In this document: positions 16,898-25,837 of the stretch, in pieces
How positions within the stretch are numbered: the stretch's first letter is position 1
Layout: each line of letters starts with the position of its first letter
Assembly: GCA_038121105.1 (NCBI GenBank)
Contig: JAYONB010000006.1
Location: 131,332-195,331, forward strand
Direction: 5' to 3'
Source: CALJDF01 sp038121105
Lineage (GTDB): Bacteria; Pseudomonadota; Alphaproteobacteria; SHVP01
Length of the DNA stretch: 64,000 nucleotides
Program-made: the position numbers and the translations under genes
Notes under the pieces: model-generated
Told to the model about the DNA's origin: nothing
The model's database searches: none
What the model saw: the letters and a program-made list of their open reading frames with translations, nothing else

Positions 16898-17119
16898 ATG
16901 ACCGCATTCGTACCAAGCACCCACGGTTTCGAGCCCTGGCAGCGTTTCGTCGCCACTGGCCAGTCGGCCCTCAAAGCTGTTCGGCGCTGGGAATCACGCC
17001 GGCTGGCGACCGCACGGACCCGGGATATGTCCATGCAGCGGCTGCAGGCCATGGGTCTGCGGTCGCCCCAAGCTCTCGCTGTTCGCTACGGCGTCGCCGT
17101 ACCCACCCTCGACGACTGA
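16898..17119 (+). CDS. Small basic hypothetical protein next to diiron protein gene (73 aa)
   Basis: A 73-residue Arg-rich protein with no signal peptide, membrane segment or cysteine. It contains a basic middle (AVRRWESRRLATARTRDMS) and a C-terminal MQRLQAMGLRSPQALAVRYG segment that looks helical. GGAG lies 9 bases upstream of ATG. Family not recognised. It is 34 bases before the diiron gene, so the two are probably one transcript, and they face the SARP operon. It could be a partner, adaptor or peptide substrate of the diiron protein; that is inference. Confidence 0.65.
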   Translation: MTAFVPSTHGFEPWQRFVATGQSALKAVRRWESRRLATARTRDMSMQRLQAMGLRSPQALAVRYGVAVPTLDD

Positions 17120-17153
17120 CCCCTGAAACCTTTTTTCTCAAGGAGAGACTTCA

Positions 17154-18116
17154 ATGAACATGGAACCGACCAACCTGACCGCGATGCAGGCCACAACCAC
17201 GACGAGACAGGCCTTCACCTACAAAGAAGTGCTGGCGACCTCGGAGCGGGTCAACTGGCGGGTTGAGGACATCATCGGCGAGGACCGGCCGCTCGACTTC
17301 GGCCGGAACTTCATGCCCGACACGCTGGCGCGCACCGACGTGATGACGTTCTTAACCGAGGAAGAGCGGATGGTGGCCAATCAGATTCGCGGCCACAACT
17401 ATTTGTACATGTTCGGCATGGTCGAAGAGTTTATTTTGCCCTTCGTCTTGGATCACGCCCGCCCGCAGCTTAAGGACGGCGACGACTATCGGGTACGCGC
17501 GTTGCTTCAGTTCGCGACCGAAGAAGCCAAACACATTCACCTGTTCAAGACGTTCCGTGAAGCGTTCATCGACGGGTTTCGCACACCGTGCGATGTGATC
17601 GGACCGCCCGCGGAAATCGCTCGCGCCGTCCTCGCCCATCATCCGTTGGCGGTCGCGCTGACGATCCTGCATCTCGAGTGGATGTCGCAAGCACACTATG
17701 TCGACAGCGTGAAGTGCGACGACACCCTAGATCCGCAGTTCAAGTCCTTGCTCAAGCACCACTGGATGGAAGAGGCCCAGCACGCGAAGATCGACTCGCT
17801 CATGGTCGACGCCTTGGCGGACTCCTCGAGTCCGGAGGAAATCGAGATGGCGATCAACGAGTATTTCGAAATCGTCGACATGATCGACCAAGGCTTGCGT
17901 CAGCAGGCTGAATTCGATGCCGACGCGTTCGTCGCGGCGACAGCTCGACCCTTCTGCGGCGACGAGCGATCGCTCTACGTCAACACCCAACACCAAGCCT
18001 TGCGTTACACGTTTATCGGCTCTGGGATGGTCCATCCGCAGTTCATGGGTTCGATGGAGCGCATTAGCCCGCATGCCGGCGCCCAGGTGCGGAGCGCCGC
18101 CCACGTCTACTCGTAG
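17154..18116 (+). CDS. Ferritin-like diiron protein (AurF-type oxygenase-like)
   Basis: A 320-residue all-helical protein with a carboxylate-bridged diiron signature: Glu91/92 (MVEEF), ExxH in EEAKH (124/127), Glu175 (LHLEW) and ExxH in EEAQH (207/210). This (E, ExxH)x2 layout is that of ferritin-like oxygenases and N-oxygenases such as AurF; exact substrate is unknown. An A/G-rich AAGGAGAG site precedes ATG. It follows the 73-aa gene and lies opposite the SARP regulator, which points to co-regulated oxidative tailoring or stress chemistry. A GC-rich hairpin follows its stop. Confidence 0.8.
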   Translation: MNMEPTNLTAMQATTTTRQAFTYKEVLATSERVNWRVEDIIGEDRPLDFGRNFMPDTLARTDVMTFLTEEERMVANQIRGHNYLYMFGMVEEFILPFVLDHARPQLKDGDDYRVRALLQFATEEAKHIHLFKTFREAFIDGFRTPCDVIGPPAEIARAVLAHHPLAVALTILHLEWMSQAHYVDSVKCDDTLDPQFKSLLKHHWMEEAQHAKIDSLMVDALADSSSPEEIEMAINEYFEIVDMIDQGLRQQAEFDADAFVAATARPFCGDERSLYVNTQHQALRYTFIGSGMVHPQFMGSMERISPHAGAQVRSAAHVYS

Positions 18117-18130
18117 ACGGCCACACTCAA

Positions 18131-18158
18131 ACGCCCGTCCCTTTCGCGGGGCGGGCGT
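18131..18158. terminator. Hairpin terminator between convergent diiron and FAD-oxidase genes
   Basis: ACGCCCGTCCC (18131-18141) pairs with GGGGCGGGCGT (18148-18158), 11 bp with one G-T wobble, around loop TTTCGC. It lies between the two convergent stop codons and can serve both strands; a short CGTTT follows on the plus side. Confidence 0.65.
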
Positions 18159-18165
18159 CCCTCGT

Positions 18166-19737
18166 TTAGCGCCAGCCCAAGTTGCCGGGATTGAGGCGCC
18201 GGTCGGGGTCGAGGAGGTCTTTGATCTGAGTGAGGACGGTGTAGGTCTCGGGCTCCAGCGCGTCAGGTAGCCTGTAGAACTTGCCGATTTGGGCCGATAC
18301 GGCGCCGAGGCCATGAAAGAGGTCGCGCAATTCGGTGCGAATTTCCATCACGGTGGCGCGGGCTTCGAGGTTGGCGGGAATGCCTTCGAACTTGGCGTAG
18401 CGCTTGCGGTCGAGGTAACGCATGTGGAACTCGCTGACCTCGTCCGTCCAGTAGAACATCGGCTCCAGCAGCCAGAACTGGCCGTTGATCGAGGACAGAT
18501 AGGAGTGATGGATCTGGTGGGTATCGAGCTTCGCCTGGCGCTCGGCGAAGAAGGCATCGACGGCCTTCACGACCTCTTGGGCACGCGACATCGGGAACAC
18601 GCCGTGCACCGGCACCCAGCGTTCGCCCTGCAGGCCGAGGAAGCCACGAATCGAGAAGGGTTTGGCGCGCATCGCGATGGGGATGCTGGGTTCGATGTCA
18701 CGCCCCCCGTGACCGGCACAGGCCTTGCGCGCAGCCTCCATCGCGGTCTCGGCGGCGCGTTGATCGAAACCCTCGACCGTAAGATGCAAGGACCATTTGA
18801 CGTCGTCGAAGGCGTCGCGCCCGGCGGCAACGATACGGGCGGCGTCTTTGATGCCGCGCACCAACGAGCCCGAACTGCGGGCGACTTCTTTGAGGGTTTC
18901 CGCGCCGTCGCGCAGACTGACCTTGGTGGCGGTGCGGTTCTTGAGCGGATCCATCCCGAAGCTTTTGGCGGCAACCCCGAGGCGGGAGACGTCGGTCATC
19001 GCCGCCGCCATCTCGGATAGAGTCTCGAATGCGAACGAGCCGAAGGCGACGCCCTCGGGGATCGGTTCGATACGCAAGGTCAGGCGCGTCTTGACGCCGT
19101 AGGTGCCGGTATCGCCGAGAAACAAACCGGTAAGGTCGGGGCCGTAGTAACGGTAGAAGGGCGACTTGGCCCGCGGAATCGCGGACGAGCCGGTATGCAC
19201 GATCCGCCCATCGGCGAGCACGACCTCGATGCCAAGGATGGTATCCATGCTGCCCGGGATGTTTTGCGACGCCGCCCCACCGACCGTGGAGTAGATGCCG
19301 GAGATCGGGCCGGTGAGAACAGTGCGTAGACCGCGCGGCCGGAGCTCGTCCATCACTTGCTGCCACGTGACGGCGGGGCCGAGAGTGATGTAGCGATCTT
19401 CTTCGTTGACCTCGTGAATCTCGTTGAGGCGCGTAAGGTCGAGAACCATGGTGCCGGATTTTTCGGGCACATAGCCGCGCGTATAGGAAAGCCCGCCGCC
19501 ACGCGGGGCAACCGCGAGCCCAAGTTCGGCCGCGAGTTTGAGTAGTGCCGAGACCTCGGCCGCAGAACCCGGCCGCACCACCACATCGGCAAGCGGCGCC
19601 TCCCATTGCACGATGTCTTGCGAATAGACCGCGCGCTCGGCCTCGTCGGTCACGACATGATCGGCACCGATCACCTCGGCGAACCGGCCCGCGAGGGCGC
19701 TCGTGTCGGTGGCGGCAGTTTCAGCGGCAGCTGTCAT
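18166..19737 (-). CDS. FAD-linked oxidase (FAD_binding_4 / PCMH family)
   Basis: A 523-residue flavoprotein of the vanillyl-alcohol oxidase/GlcD superfamily. The PCMH FAD domain shows DVVVRPGSAAEVSALLKLA, APRGGGLSYTRGYVPEKSG (79-95) and GPISGIYSTVGGAASQNIPG; the C-terminal half is a cap domain ending NPGNLGWR, as in 4-cresol dehydrogenase/alkyl-DHAP-synthase-like oxidases. It would oxidise an alcohol, hydroxy acid or phenol with electrons to a carrier. ATG at 19737 lies 4 bases after the preceding gene's stop, with GGGG in range; frame extensions upstream match nothing. Last gene of the ten-gene operon running from 30364. Confidence 0.88.
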   Translation of the reverse strand: MTAAAETAATDTSALAGRFAEVIGADHVVTDEAERAVYSQDIVQWEAPLADVVVRPGSAAEVSALLKLAAELGLAVAPRGGGLSYTRGYVPEKSGTMVLDLTRLNEIHEVNEEDRYITLGPAVTWQQVMDELRPRGLRTVLTGPISGIYSTVGGAASQNIPGSMDTILGIEVVLADGRIVHTGSSAIPRAKSPFYRYYGPDLTGLFLGDTGTYGVKTRLTLRIEPIPEGVAFGSFAFETLSEMAAAMTDVSRLGVAAKSFGMDPLKNRTATKVSLRDGAETLKEVARSSGSLVRGIKDAARIVAAGRDAFDDVKWSLHLTVEGFDQRAAETAMEAARKACAGHGGRDIEPSIPIAMRAKPFSIRGFLGLQGERWVPVHGVFPMSRAQEVVKAVDAFFAERQAKLDTHQIHHSYLSSINGQFWLLEPMFYWTDEVSEFHMRYLDRKRYAKFEGIPANLEARATVMEIRTELRDLFHGLGAVSAQIGKFYRLPDALEPETYTVLTQIKDLLDPDRRLNPGNLGWR

Positions 19738-19741
19738 GGTG

Positions 19742-21430
19742 TTACCCCAGGGATTTGAGGAACTTTTGGATCGCTTTGGCTGTCCCGTTCGTGCTGGGCA
19801 CCGGCCCCAGGTCGTCCACGGGGCGGTCGAGCAAACGTTCCGTCGCCTCGCGGCAAGGCGCGAAATCATCGGCCTCGGTGACGCCGACCCAAAGCGGGAC
19901 GCGGACCTCGGACAACCGTTCGCGTGTGGGATAAGCAAAGGCGGCGTCCCAGGCGGGTTTGAACGAGGACGGGTGTTTGATCATTTGCACGACCTGGTCG
20001 TGGATCGCCTCGGGCGTGACGCCGGGCTCGATGAAACGACTGGCGGCAAGTGTCTTTTCGTACCAGGGGTAATAAAGCCGCTTATCGCGCGTCTGGTGCC
20101 AGATGGTGGTGAGATGATGGCCGTCCCACACCGGATCGGCGGGCTCGGCCCACCGCGCACCCATGCGGGCTCGGTCGGGAGCCGTTATTACCATCGGGCC
20201 TTCGAGCATCAAACTGGCGACCGAAGCAGGGTGCTCCAACGCCAGAGCCATCGCGACGGACGCGCCCGCGTTATGACCGTAGACATGGGCGGGTGGTAGG
20301 CGCAGGGACGACAAAACGTCCGCCACGGCAGAGGCGTAGCCGGAGACGCTGTGATCGTCGGTCGCGTCGGAATCGCCGTGCCCGGGCAAATCGATGGCAA
20401 TCGCGCGGCGCGTCTTCCCGAGCTCAAGCAGCAAATCTTCGAAGTACGTGCCCGAACCGGGGAAGCGATGCAGCAGCACAACGGGCGTACCGCCGTGGTG
20501 ATCGCCCGCACTGCGGATCGCGGTTTGGCGACCGGCGACGGCAATGTAGCGAATGGTCGCCCGACCCGGGAGATCGGTGACATCGGGCGCCGGCGCGGGT
20601 TCGCCTTTGGCCGGGTATTGACGGAAGATCTCGAGCTCTTCCATCGCGGCGTCGCGTTTGTCGCGCTTGAATTCCTTGAGCCAGGCCTTCTTGGGCATGC
20701 GCTTGAGCGCCGAGAAGATCGAATCGCCAGGACGCGCGCCGAAGCAGACCGGCACGGGGCCCTTCATGATGTCGTTCACGCACGGGATGCCTTCATGCAG
20801 GAAGGCCGCCGCGTAAGGTTTTTGGTAGGTGTTACCGGCAACCAGGATCTCGCGGGTGCCACGTTGGAGGAACGCGAGGTCGGGCACGTCTTGGTCAGCG
20901 CGGTTGGCACCTTCGTGTTTGTTCCAGGGCCAGAAGACATGCTGTTCGCGGTAGCGGAACCACCACCACAATAGGTGCGAGCCGGCCCAATCAGGCACGA
21001 TCTCGGCAAGGTAGTTCTTCAAGTATTCATCGCGTACCGCGGCGGTGAAGAGCGGAAAGCCGTCGGTGATCACGAGGGCCGACCGGCTGGGATAACGACG
21101 GGCATATTCAACCGCGATCGAGGCGCCGGTATGGCGGCCGTACAACGCGCAATGCTCGACGCCGATGACTTCCAGGGTTTCGGCCAGCGCATCGGCCAAA
21201 TCCTCGATCCGTTCCTGGCGCCCGAGGTCCAGCCGATCGGAAAAACCTTGGCCCGGTGTGTCTATCGCGATGACGGTGAACTCTTTGGCAAGAATCGGGA
21301 AATGGACCTCTTCGAAGACTTCGCTGGAAACCGGCGAGGCATGAAGCAGCACAATGGCCGGCCCCTGCCCGGCCCGCCGGTAATGGACGCGCCGGTCGCC
21401 GACCGTGGCGTAGTGCCGGGTGATGATCAT
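19742..21430 (-). CDS. Double alpha/beta-hydrolase-fold protein with both nucleophile serines replaced
   Basis: A 562-residue protein made of two alpha/beta-hydrolase domains (about 1-270 and 290-562). Each starts with an oxyanion-hole block (VVLLHxxP type: AIVLLHASP, PVVLLHRFPGSG) and IDTPGQGFSD or IDLPGHGDSD. The nucleophile elbows, normally GxSxG, read GRHTG (His100) and GHNAG (Asn387), so both domains lack the catalytic Ser, Cys or Asp. They may bind ligand without hydrolysis, or use His chemistry. Start fixed by ATGA overlap with the upstream CoA ligase. Part of the long operon; probable substrate is an acyl-CoA or ester intermediate. Confidence 0.88.
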   Translation of the reverse strand: MIITRHYATVGDRRVHYRRAGQGPAIVLLHASPVSSEVFEEVHFPILAKEFTVIAIDTPGQGFSDRLDLGRQERIEDLADALAETLEVIGVEHCALYGRHTGASIAVEYARRYPSRSALVITDGFPLFTAAVRDEYLKNYLAEIVPDWAGSHLLWWWFRYREQHVFWPWNKHEGANRADQDVPDLAFLQRGTREILVAGNTYQKPYAAAFLHEGIPCVNDIMKGPVPVCFGARPGDSIFSALKRMPKKAWLKEFKRDKRDAAMEELEIFRQYPAKGEPAPAPDVTDLPGRATIRYIAVAGRQTAIRSAGDHHGGTPVVLLHRFPGSGTYFEDLLLELGKTRRAIAIDLPGHGDSDATDDHSVSGYASAVADVLSSLRLPPAHVYGHNAGASVAMALALEHPASVASLMLEGPMVITAPDRARMGARWAEPADPVWDGHHLTTIWHQTRDKRLYYPWYEKTLAASRFIEPGVTPEAIHDQVVQMIKHPSSFKPAWDAAFAYPTRERLSEVRVPLWVGVTEADDFAPCREATERLLDRPVDDLGPVPSTNGTAKAIQKFLKSLG

Positions 21431-23004
21431 TTGTCGTAATCCCCTCTGTTCACGGCGTCGCGCAGCTCGCGGTGCAGGATCTTTCCGGTCGCGTTCCTCG
21501 GAAGCACGTCGATGAAATGAAATTCCTTGGGCAGCTTGTAACGCGCGAGTTCGTGGGCGCAGCGCTCTTTGAGTTCGTCGGCGGTGATCGTATGACCCTC
21601 GCGCAGAACCACGAACGCGGTGACGGCCTCGCCCCAGTAATCGTCCTTCTTGCCGACGACCGCGACATCGCCGACCGCGGGGTGATGGTGCAAGACCTCT
21701 TCGATCTCGCGCGGGAAGATGTTTTGGCCGCCCGAAATGATGACGTTCTTTTTGCGGTCGACGAGGTAGAGATGGCCTTCGTCGTCCATGCGTCCGAGAT
21801 CGCCGACCGAGCACCAGCCGTCGACCAGCGCTTCGGCAGTCGCTTCGGGTTTGTTCCAATAACCGTTGAACAGCCAGGCGTTCTTCACCCAGACCTCGCC
21901 GACCTCGCCGACGGGGAGTTCCTTGCCCTTGTCGTCGCGGATTTCCAGCCAGACGCCGGGGCCGGGCTGACCGACGCAACTGTCTTTGCGCAACTGGTCT
22001 TCGGGGCGCAGAAAGGTGCAGCCGCCGGCTTCGGTCGAGCCATAGGACTCGAACAAGATACTGTCGCCAAAATAATCGACGATCTTGACCTTGGTGGCTT
22101 GGGGCAACGGGGCGGCATTCGAATGAATGACCTGGAGCGAGCTTTTGTCGTACTTGCTTAAGGTGTCTGCGCCCAAATTGAACAAGGCGTGGAAATGCGT
22201 CGGCACCATGAACATGCTGGTGATGTGACGCTCTTCGAGCGCGCGGAGCATCACTTCGGGTTCGTATTTCGGCAAGATGTGCGTGGTGCCGCCGAAGAAC
22301 GGGCCGGCGAGCGCGTTGATAAATCCGGCGCCGTTGTGGAACGGCGAGGTGGCGAGCGGCCGCGCGGTGGGCGTGTAGCATCCATAGTTGGCCGCCATGG
22401 TGAACAGCATGTGGTTGACGCGGCTGCGGTGCGACAGGAGTACGCCCTTGGGGTGTCCGGTCGTGCCCGAGGTATAGGGCATCGAAAAGACGTCCCATTC
22501 TTCAAGCGGGACGACGGTTTGATCGCTGGATGCCGCGGCCAGGAGTTTTTCGTAGTCGCTGTTGTCGTTGCCGGGGTCGATCACGACGATGCGCTCGACC
22601 GTATCCAGATCGGCGGCGAACGCCGCGTCTTGATAGTCAATGTGGACGAACAGGACCTTTGCGCCCGAGTCGTTGCAAATGTAGGAGGCTTCGTGCGCGG
22701 TGGAGCGGGCGTTGATCATCGCCGGCGCGACACCGATTTCGGACATCCCACAGGTAACCTCGACGAACTCGATGCAGTTGGCGCACATCAGCGCGACGTG
22801 GTCGCCCGGCACCAAACCGAGCCCGATCCCCGCGTTCGAGACCCGGTTGATCCGCCGAATGAGCGCGCCATGGGTAAGCTCCCGGCCGGCCTCGGTAAGG
22901 GCAAGTTTGTTGGGGTTGTTGCGCGCACTGGTGCGCAACCCCTCGGTGATCGTCACCGCCCGGTAGGACGCCGGGCGTTCGGTAATGGGGCGCGTTTGAT
23001 TCAT
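21427..23004 (-). CDS. Acyl-CoA ligase (ANL superfamily)
   Basis: A 525-residue AMP-forming acid-CoA ligase. P-loop TSGTTGHPKG at 178-187, A5 region FESYGSTEAGG, the DGWCSVGDLGRMDDEGHLY segment, hinge DRKKNVIISGGQNIFPREIE and catalytic Lys in LPRNATGK near the C-terminus are all intact. Sequence type is medium/long-chain or aryl acid ligase; substrate not fixed. It is six bases from the cupin gene and overlaps the hydrolase gene by four, so it is tightly co-translated. In the operon it would activate the acid imported by the ABC transporter or released by the amidohydrolase. Confidence 0.92.
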   Translation of the reverse strand: MNQTRPITERPASYRAVTITEGLRTSARNNPNKLALTEAGRELTHGALIRRINRVSNAGIGLGLVPGDHVALMCANCIEFVEVTCGMSEIGVAPAMINARSTAHEASYICNDSGAKVLFVHIDYQDAAFAADLDTVERIVVIDPGNDNSDYEKLLAAASSDQTVVPLEEWDVFSMPYTSGTTGHPKGVLLSHRSRVNHMLFTMAANYGCYTPTARPLATSPFHNGAGFINALAGPFFGGTTHILPKYEPEVMLRALEERHITSMFMVPTHFHALFNLGADTLSKYDKSSLQVIHSNAAPLPQATKVKIVDYFGDSILFESYGSTEAGGCTFLRPEDQLRKDSCVGQPGPGVWLEIRDDKGKELPVGEVGEVWVKNAWLFNGYWNKPEATAEALVDGWCSVGDLGRMDDEGHLYLVDRKKNVIISGGQNIFPREIEEVLHHHPAVGDVAVVGKKDDYWGEAVTAFVVLREGHTITADELKERCAHELARYKLPKEFHFIDVLPRNATGKILHRELRDAVNRGDYDK

Positions 23005-23010
23005 AGGTGC

Positions 23011-23862
23011 TTAGTACCGATCGGGCGGAGGTAGGGGTTTCGAACCGGCCTTGGCGAGTTCGGGCGGCAATACCGGGGCATGCTCGGGTTGATAGGTGTG
23101 CGGCACCGGATCGTCGAGTTCGGTGGTCAGCGGTCCGCCGACACTGCGCAAGATAATCAGCGCACCGGTCTGACTGCCGTAGGGGCCATGGGTCACCAAC
23201 GGCGGGCGCCAACAATAGGCCCCCGCCTGCATGACGCCCCCGACGCCCGAAAGCGATCCGCCCAAAATGTAGAACTCTTGACCAACGGGGTGGCGCTCGG
23301 GCGAGGACTCGGCTTTGAACGGCACGACGCCGGTCAGGTAGGTGATCTCGCCGGTGTCGGGATCGGTGAACAACGACAACAGACGTGAACTGGTCGAGAT
23401 ATCGCGCAAGCCCATCGCGTCGAGGTCGGCATTGCCCCAATCGGCGGTCGGCGCGGAAATCTTTTCCACCAGACGATCGGCGCGGAAGGCATCGCCGGGA
23501 GCGTCGGACAACTCAGCGTCGACCGGGCCTTCGAAAAACGTGAGCAAAACCGCACCATTTTTCGATTCGGACGAGGTACGAAGGTGGCCGGCCGGCAGAT
23601 GAGCGTAGCTGTCTCGGTCGTACTCGATTCCATTGATCGTGAGACTGCCATCGAGGACGTAGAATTCTTCGTCGGTGGTGAGGTACCCCGCCTTGGGCCG
23701 CGACCACCCCGCAGGGTAACGAACGACGCAGGTCGCCGCGCCGGTTTCATCATCGAGGCTGAGCGTTTTGGAGTCGACATCGGGACGCGCCCCGCCTGAC
23801 GGCAGGCCTTTTGACCAATCGAGCGCTTGGGATTGGATGAATTCGATATGAGGGCGCGCCAT
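23011..23862 (-). CDS. Bicupin protein (DUF4437-like)
   Basis: A 283-residue protein with two cupin repeats: first around YLTTDEEFYVLDGSLTINGI, second around HPVGQEFYILGGSLSGVGG. The (D/G)E-FY-(V/I)L-G-GSL motif recurs in both, with conserved Glu and nearby His as metal ligands. This matches the DUF4437 cupin family of unknown function; metal-dependent lyase, isomerase or dioxygenase activity is possible. The start ATG shares one base with the stop of the amidohydrolase gene. It sits between amidohydrolase and CoA ligase genes of the long operon. Confidence 0.85.
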   Translation of the reverse strand: MARPHIEFIQSQALDWSKGLPSGGARPDVDSKTLSLDDETGAATCVVRYPAGWSRPKAGYLTTDEEFYVLDGSLTINGIEYDRDSYAHLPAGHLRTSSESKNGAVLLTFFEGPVDAELSDAPGDAFRADRLVEKISAPTADWGNADLDAMGLRDISTSSRLLSLFTDPDTGEITYLTGVVPFKAESSPERHPVGQEFYILGGSLSGVGGVMQAGAYCWRPPLVTHGPYGSQTGALIILRSVGGPLTTELDDPVPHTYQPEHAPVLPPELAKAGSKPLPPPDRY

Positions 23863-24797
23863 TACTTCTTTCCCTTCTTGGCCGGCTGCTCGTCCAGCGC
23901 GGCCAGCCAGTTCTTCGGTTTTTTCTTCAGGCCGCCTTTGGGCAGTTTGAAGATACGGAGCGCGTTGTCGCGCATGATCTGCGCCTTCGAGGCCGGTCTG
24001 AAATTAAGCTCTTCGACCTCGCGCACCGCGCGCTCGGGGTCGATGACCATCCAGTCGGTTCCGAACAGAAATTTGTGCGACCCGTAGCTATTGGCGTAGT
24101 GCACCATTTGCTTGGGCCAATAGCGCGGCGCATAGGCGTCGCCGCCGATGTAAATGTTTTCGTGCTTCCACGCCATGGAGATCATTTCGTCGGTCCACGG
24201 CACCCCAAGATGAATGCCCAGGAGCTTGAGTTCGGGATAGAGAATTGCGATGCGATCCAGCGTGATCGGTTCCGCCATACTGGGAAGGCGGCGGTCGCGC
24301 TGGTACACGAGGTTGTGGCCGACCTGCATCATGATCGGAATATCAAGCTCGATGCACTTGGCGTAGATCGGAAACACGTAAGGATGGTCCGGCGCCATGT
24401 TGAACCAATGGGGGTAGAAGTGGGCCCCGACGAAGCCGTATTTGTCGACCGCTTCTTCGAGGTCGCGCAGTTGCTGCATGCCCAGCATCGGGTTGACGCC
24501 GGCCAGGCCTGAAAAACGATCCGGATATTTGCGGCAAATGTCGGCGACGTATTTGTAGGAGATTTCTTTGGAGCCACGGACGTTCATGTCGCCGGCGCGT
24601 ACCGCGATGAGCAAAGAACGTTCGATCCCGGCCCGGTCCATCTTCTTGAGATAGTCGGCCATGGTGACGCCTTTGCGGGCGCTTTTTGGCTGGCGCGTTT
24701 GATCCTTGAACTTGTTGTCGCTCGGCGAGCCGCCCGCCCGAATAATGTCCGGCGTTGCGACGTTGACGACGATGTCGATGGCACCCTTGGTGGTCAT
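23862..24797 (-). CDS. Amidohydrolase-2 family protein lacking the HxH motif (operon A copy)
   Basis: A 311-residue TIM-barrel protein of the ACMSD/amidohydrolase-2 family, which decarboxylates or hydrolyses aromatic and cyclic acids with a metal. Family strands are seen: GAHFYPHWF, MMQVGHNL, LLGIHLGVPW, FLFGTDWMV and the C-terminal NALRIFKL. However the first strand reads IDIVVNVAT instead of an HxH motif, so two metal ligands are absent. Another copy with the same change is at 32899. The Lys-rich tail is probably disordered. Overlaps the ATPase gene stop (ATGA) and the cupin start, so it is central to the operon. Confidence 0.88.
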   Translation of the reverse strand: MTTKGAIDIVVNVATPDIIRAGGSPSDNKFKDQTRQPKSARKGVTMADYLKKMDRAGIERSLLIAVRAGDMNVRGSKEISYKYVADICRKYPDRFSGLAGVNPMLGMQQLRDLEEAVDKYGFVGAHFYPHWFNMAPDHPYVFPIYAKCIELDIPIMMQVGHNLVYQRDRRLPSMAEPITLDRIAILYPELKLLGIHLGVPWTDEMISMAWKHENIYIGGDAYAPRYWPKQMVHYANSYGSHKFLFGTDWMVIDPERAVREVEELNFRPASKAQIMRDNALRIFKLPKGGLKKKPKNWLAALDEQPAKKGKK

Positions 24798-25837
24798 GAC
24801 GTTCTCCCAATGAATTGGTCCTGAAATTTCTTATGCATATCGCCGTCCGCTGCGGCGTCGGCGTTGCGAATGTCGTTGGTCCCGTCGGCGACACGGACAC
24901 AGGCCGCATGATGGTTTTCGCCGATCGCCGTCGCGCCCGGTTTGGCGGCAGTGCAGTCCGGCCGCACCAACGGACAGCGCGGCGCGAACGGACAGCCCGG
25001 CGGCAAATGGACCGGGCCCGGCACTTCGCCTTCGAGGATCTTGCGATCCAATTTTACGTCGGGATCGGGCGGCAAATCAGCCGACAGCAGCGCTTGGCTG
25101 TAGGGGTGCGACGGTTTTGCGAACACTTCCTTGGATGGTCCGTCTTCAACCACCGAGCCGAGATAGAGAACCAAGATCCGGTGGCTGACGAGTTCAACAG
25201 TCTCCAGGTCGTGCGAGATAAACAGCATGGAAACGCCGGTCTCGCGCTGAAGTTCACCCAGTAGTTCCAAGATGCCGGCCCGAACCGATAGATCGAGCGA
25301 GCTGGTGGGCTCGTCGAGCACGATAACCTTGGGGTTGGTCGCGAGCGCGCGGGCGATGCATACACGCTGCAGCTGACCGCCGGATAGTTCGTTGGGAAAA
25401 CGGGTGAGCAAATCGGCGTTGAGGTGAACCCGTTCCGCCAGGGCTGCAACGGTGTCGCGGCGTGCGGGCGCATCCAAGTCGGTATGCAGTTTGACCAACT
25501 CGCCGATCAAATTGCCGACCTTCATGCGCGGGTTTAGCGCGCTATAGGGGTCTTGGAAGACAATTTGAATTTCTTTGCGCAACGGTCGCATTTCGCGCTC
25601 GTTGATGGTGGTGATGTCGCGGCCACCGAATTCGATGCGCCCGGCGGTCGGCTTGTAGAGGCGCAAGACGCAGCGCCCGATGGTCGATTTGCCGGAGCCG
25701 CTTTCGCCGACAAGACCGACAGTTTCGCCGGGCATTAGGTCGAACGACACGCCATTGACGGCATGGATCGTTTCGCCGGACTGACTGCCCGGGAAATGCT
25801 TCACCAGGTCGCGAACCTTGAGAATCGGGTCAGCCAT
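24794..25837 (-). CDS. Oligopeptide/dipeptide-type ABC importer ATPase (DppF/OppF-like)
   Basis: A 347-residue ABC ATPase that powers uptake. Walker A GESGSGKST, signature LSGGQLQRV, Walker B VIVLDEPTSSLD and the C-terminal oligopeptide-transporter extension with a Cys cluster region (PPGCPFAPRCPLVRPDC) are present; in OppD/F proteins the latter can bind an Fe-S cluster. Start ATG 25837 overlaps the DppD-like gene by 8 bases. It forms the nucleotide-binding pair with that protein in the inner membrane complex. Confidence 0.93.
   Translation of the reverse strand: MADPILKVRDLVKHFPGSQSGETIHAVNGVSFDLMPGETVGLVGESGSGKSTIGRCVLRLYKPTAGRIEFGGRDITTINEREMRPLRKEIQIVFQDPYSALNPRMKVGNLIGELVKLHTDLDAPARRDTVAALAERVHLNADLLTRFPNELSGGQLQRVCIARALATNPKVIVLDEPTSSLDLSVRAGILELLGELQRETGVSMLFISHDLETVELVSHRILVLYLGSVVEDGPSKEVFAKPSHPYSQALLSADLPPDPDVKLDRKILEGEVPGPVHLPPGCPFAPRCPLVRPDCTAAKPGATAIGENHHAACVRVADGTNDIRNADAAADGDMHKKFQDQFIGRTS

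Noticed and set aside
21431..22498. Upstream extension of the double hydrolase frame
   Set aside because: Runs inside the CoA ligase gene out of frame; the ATGA overlap and family N-terminus fix the start at 21430.
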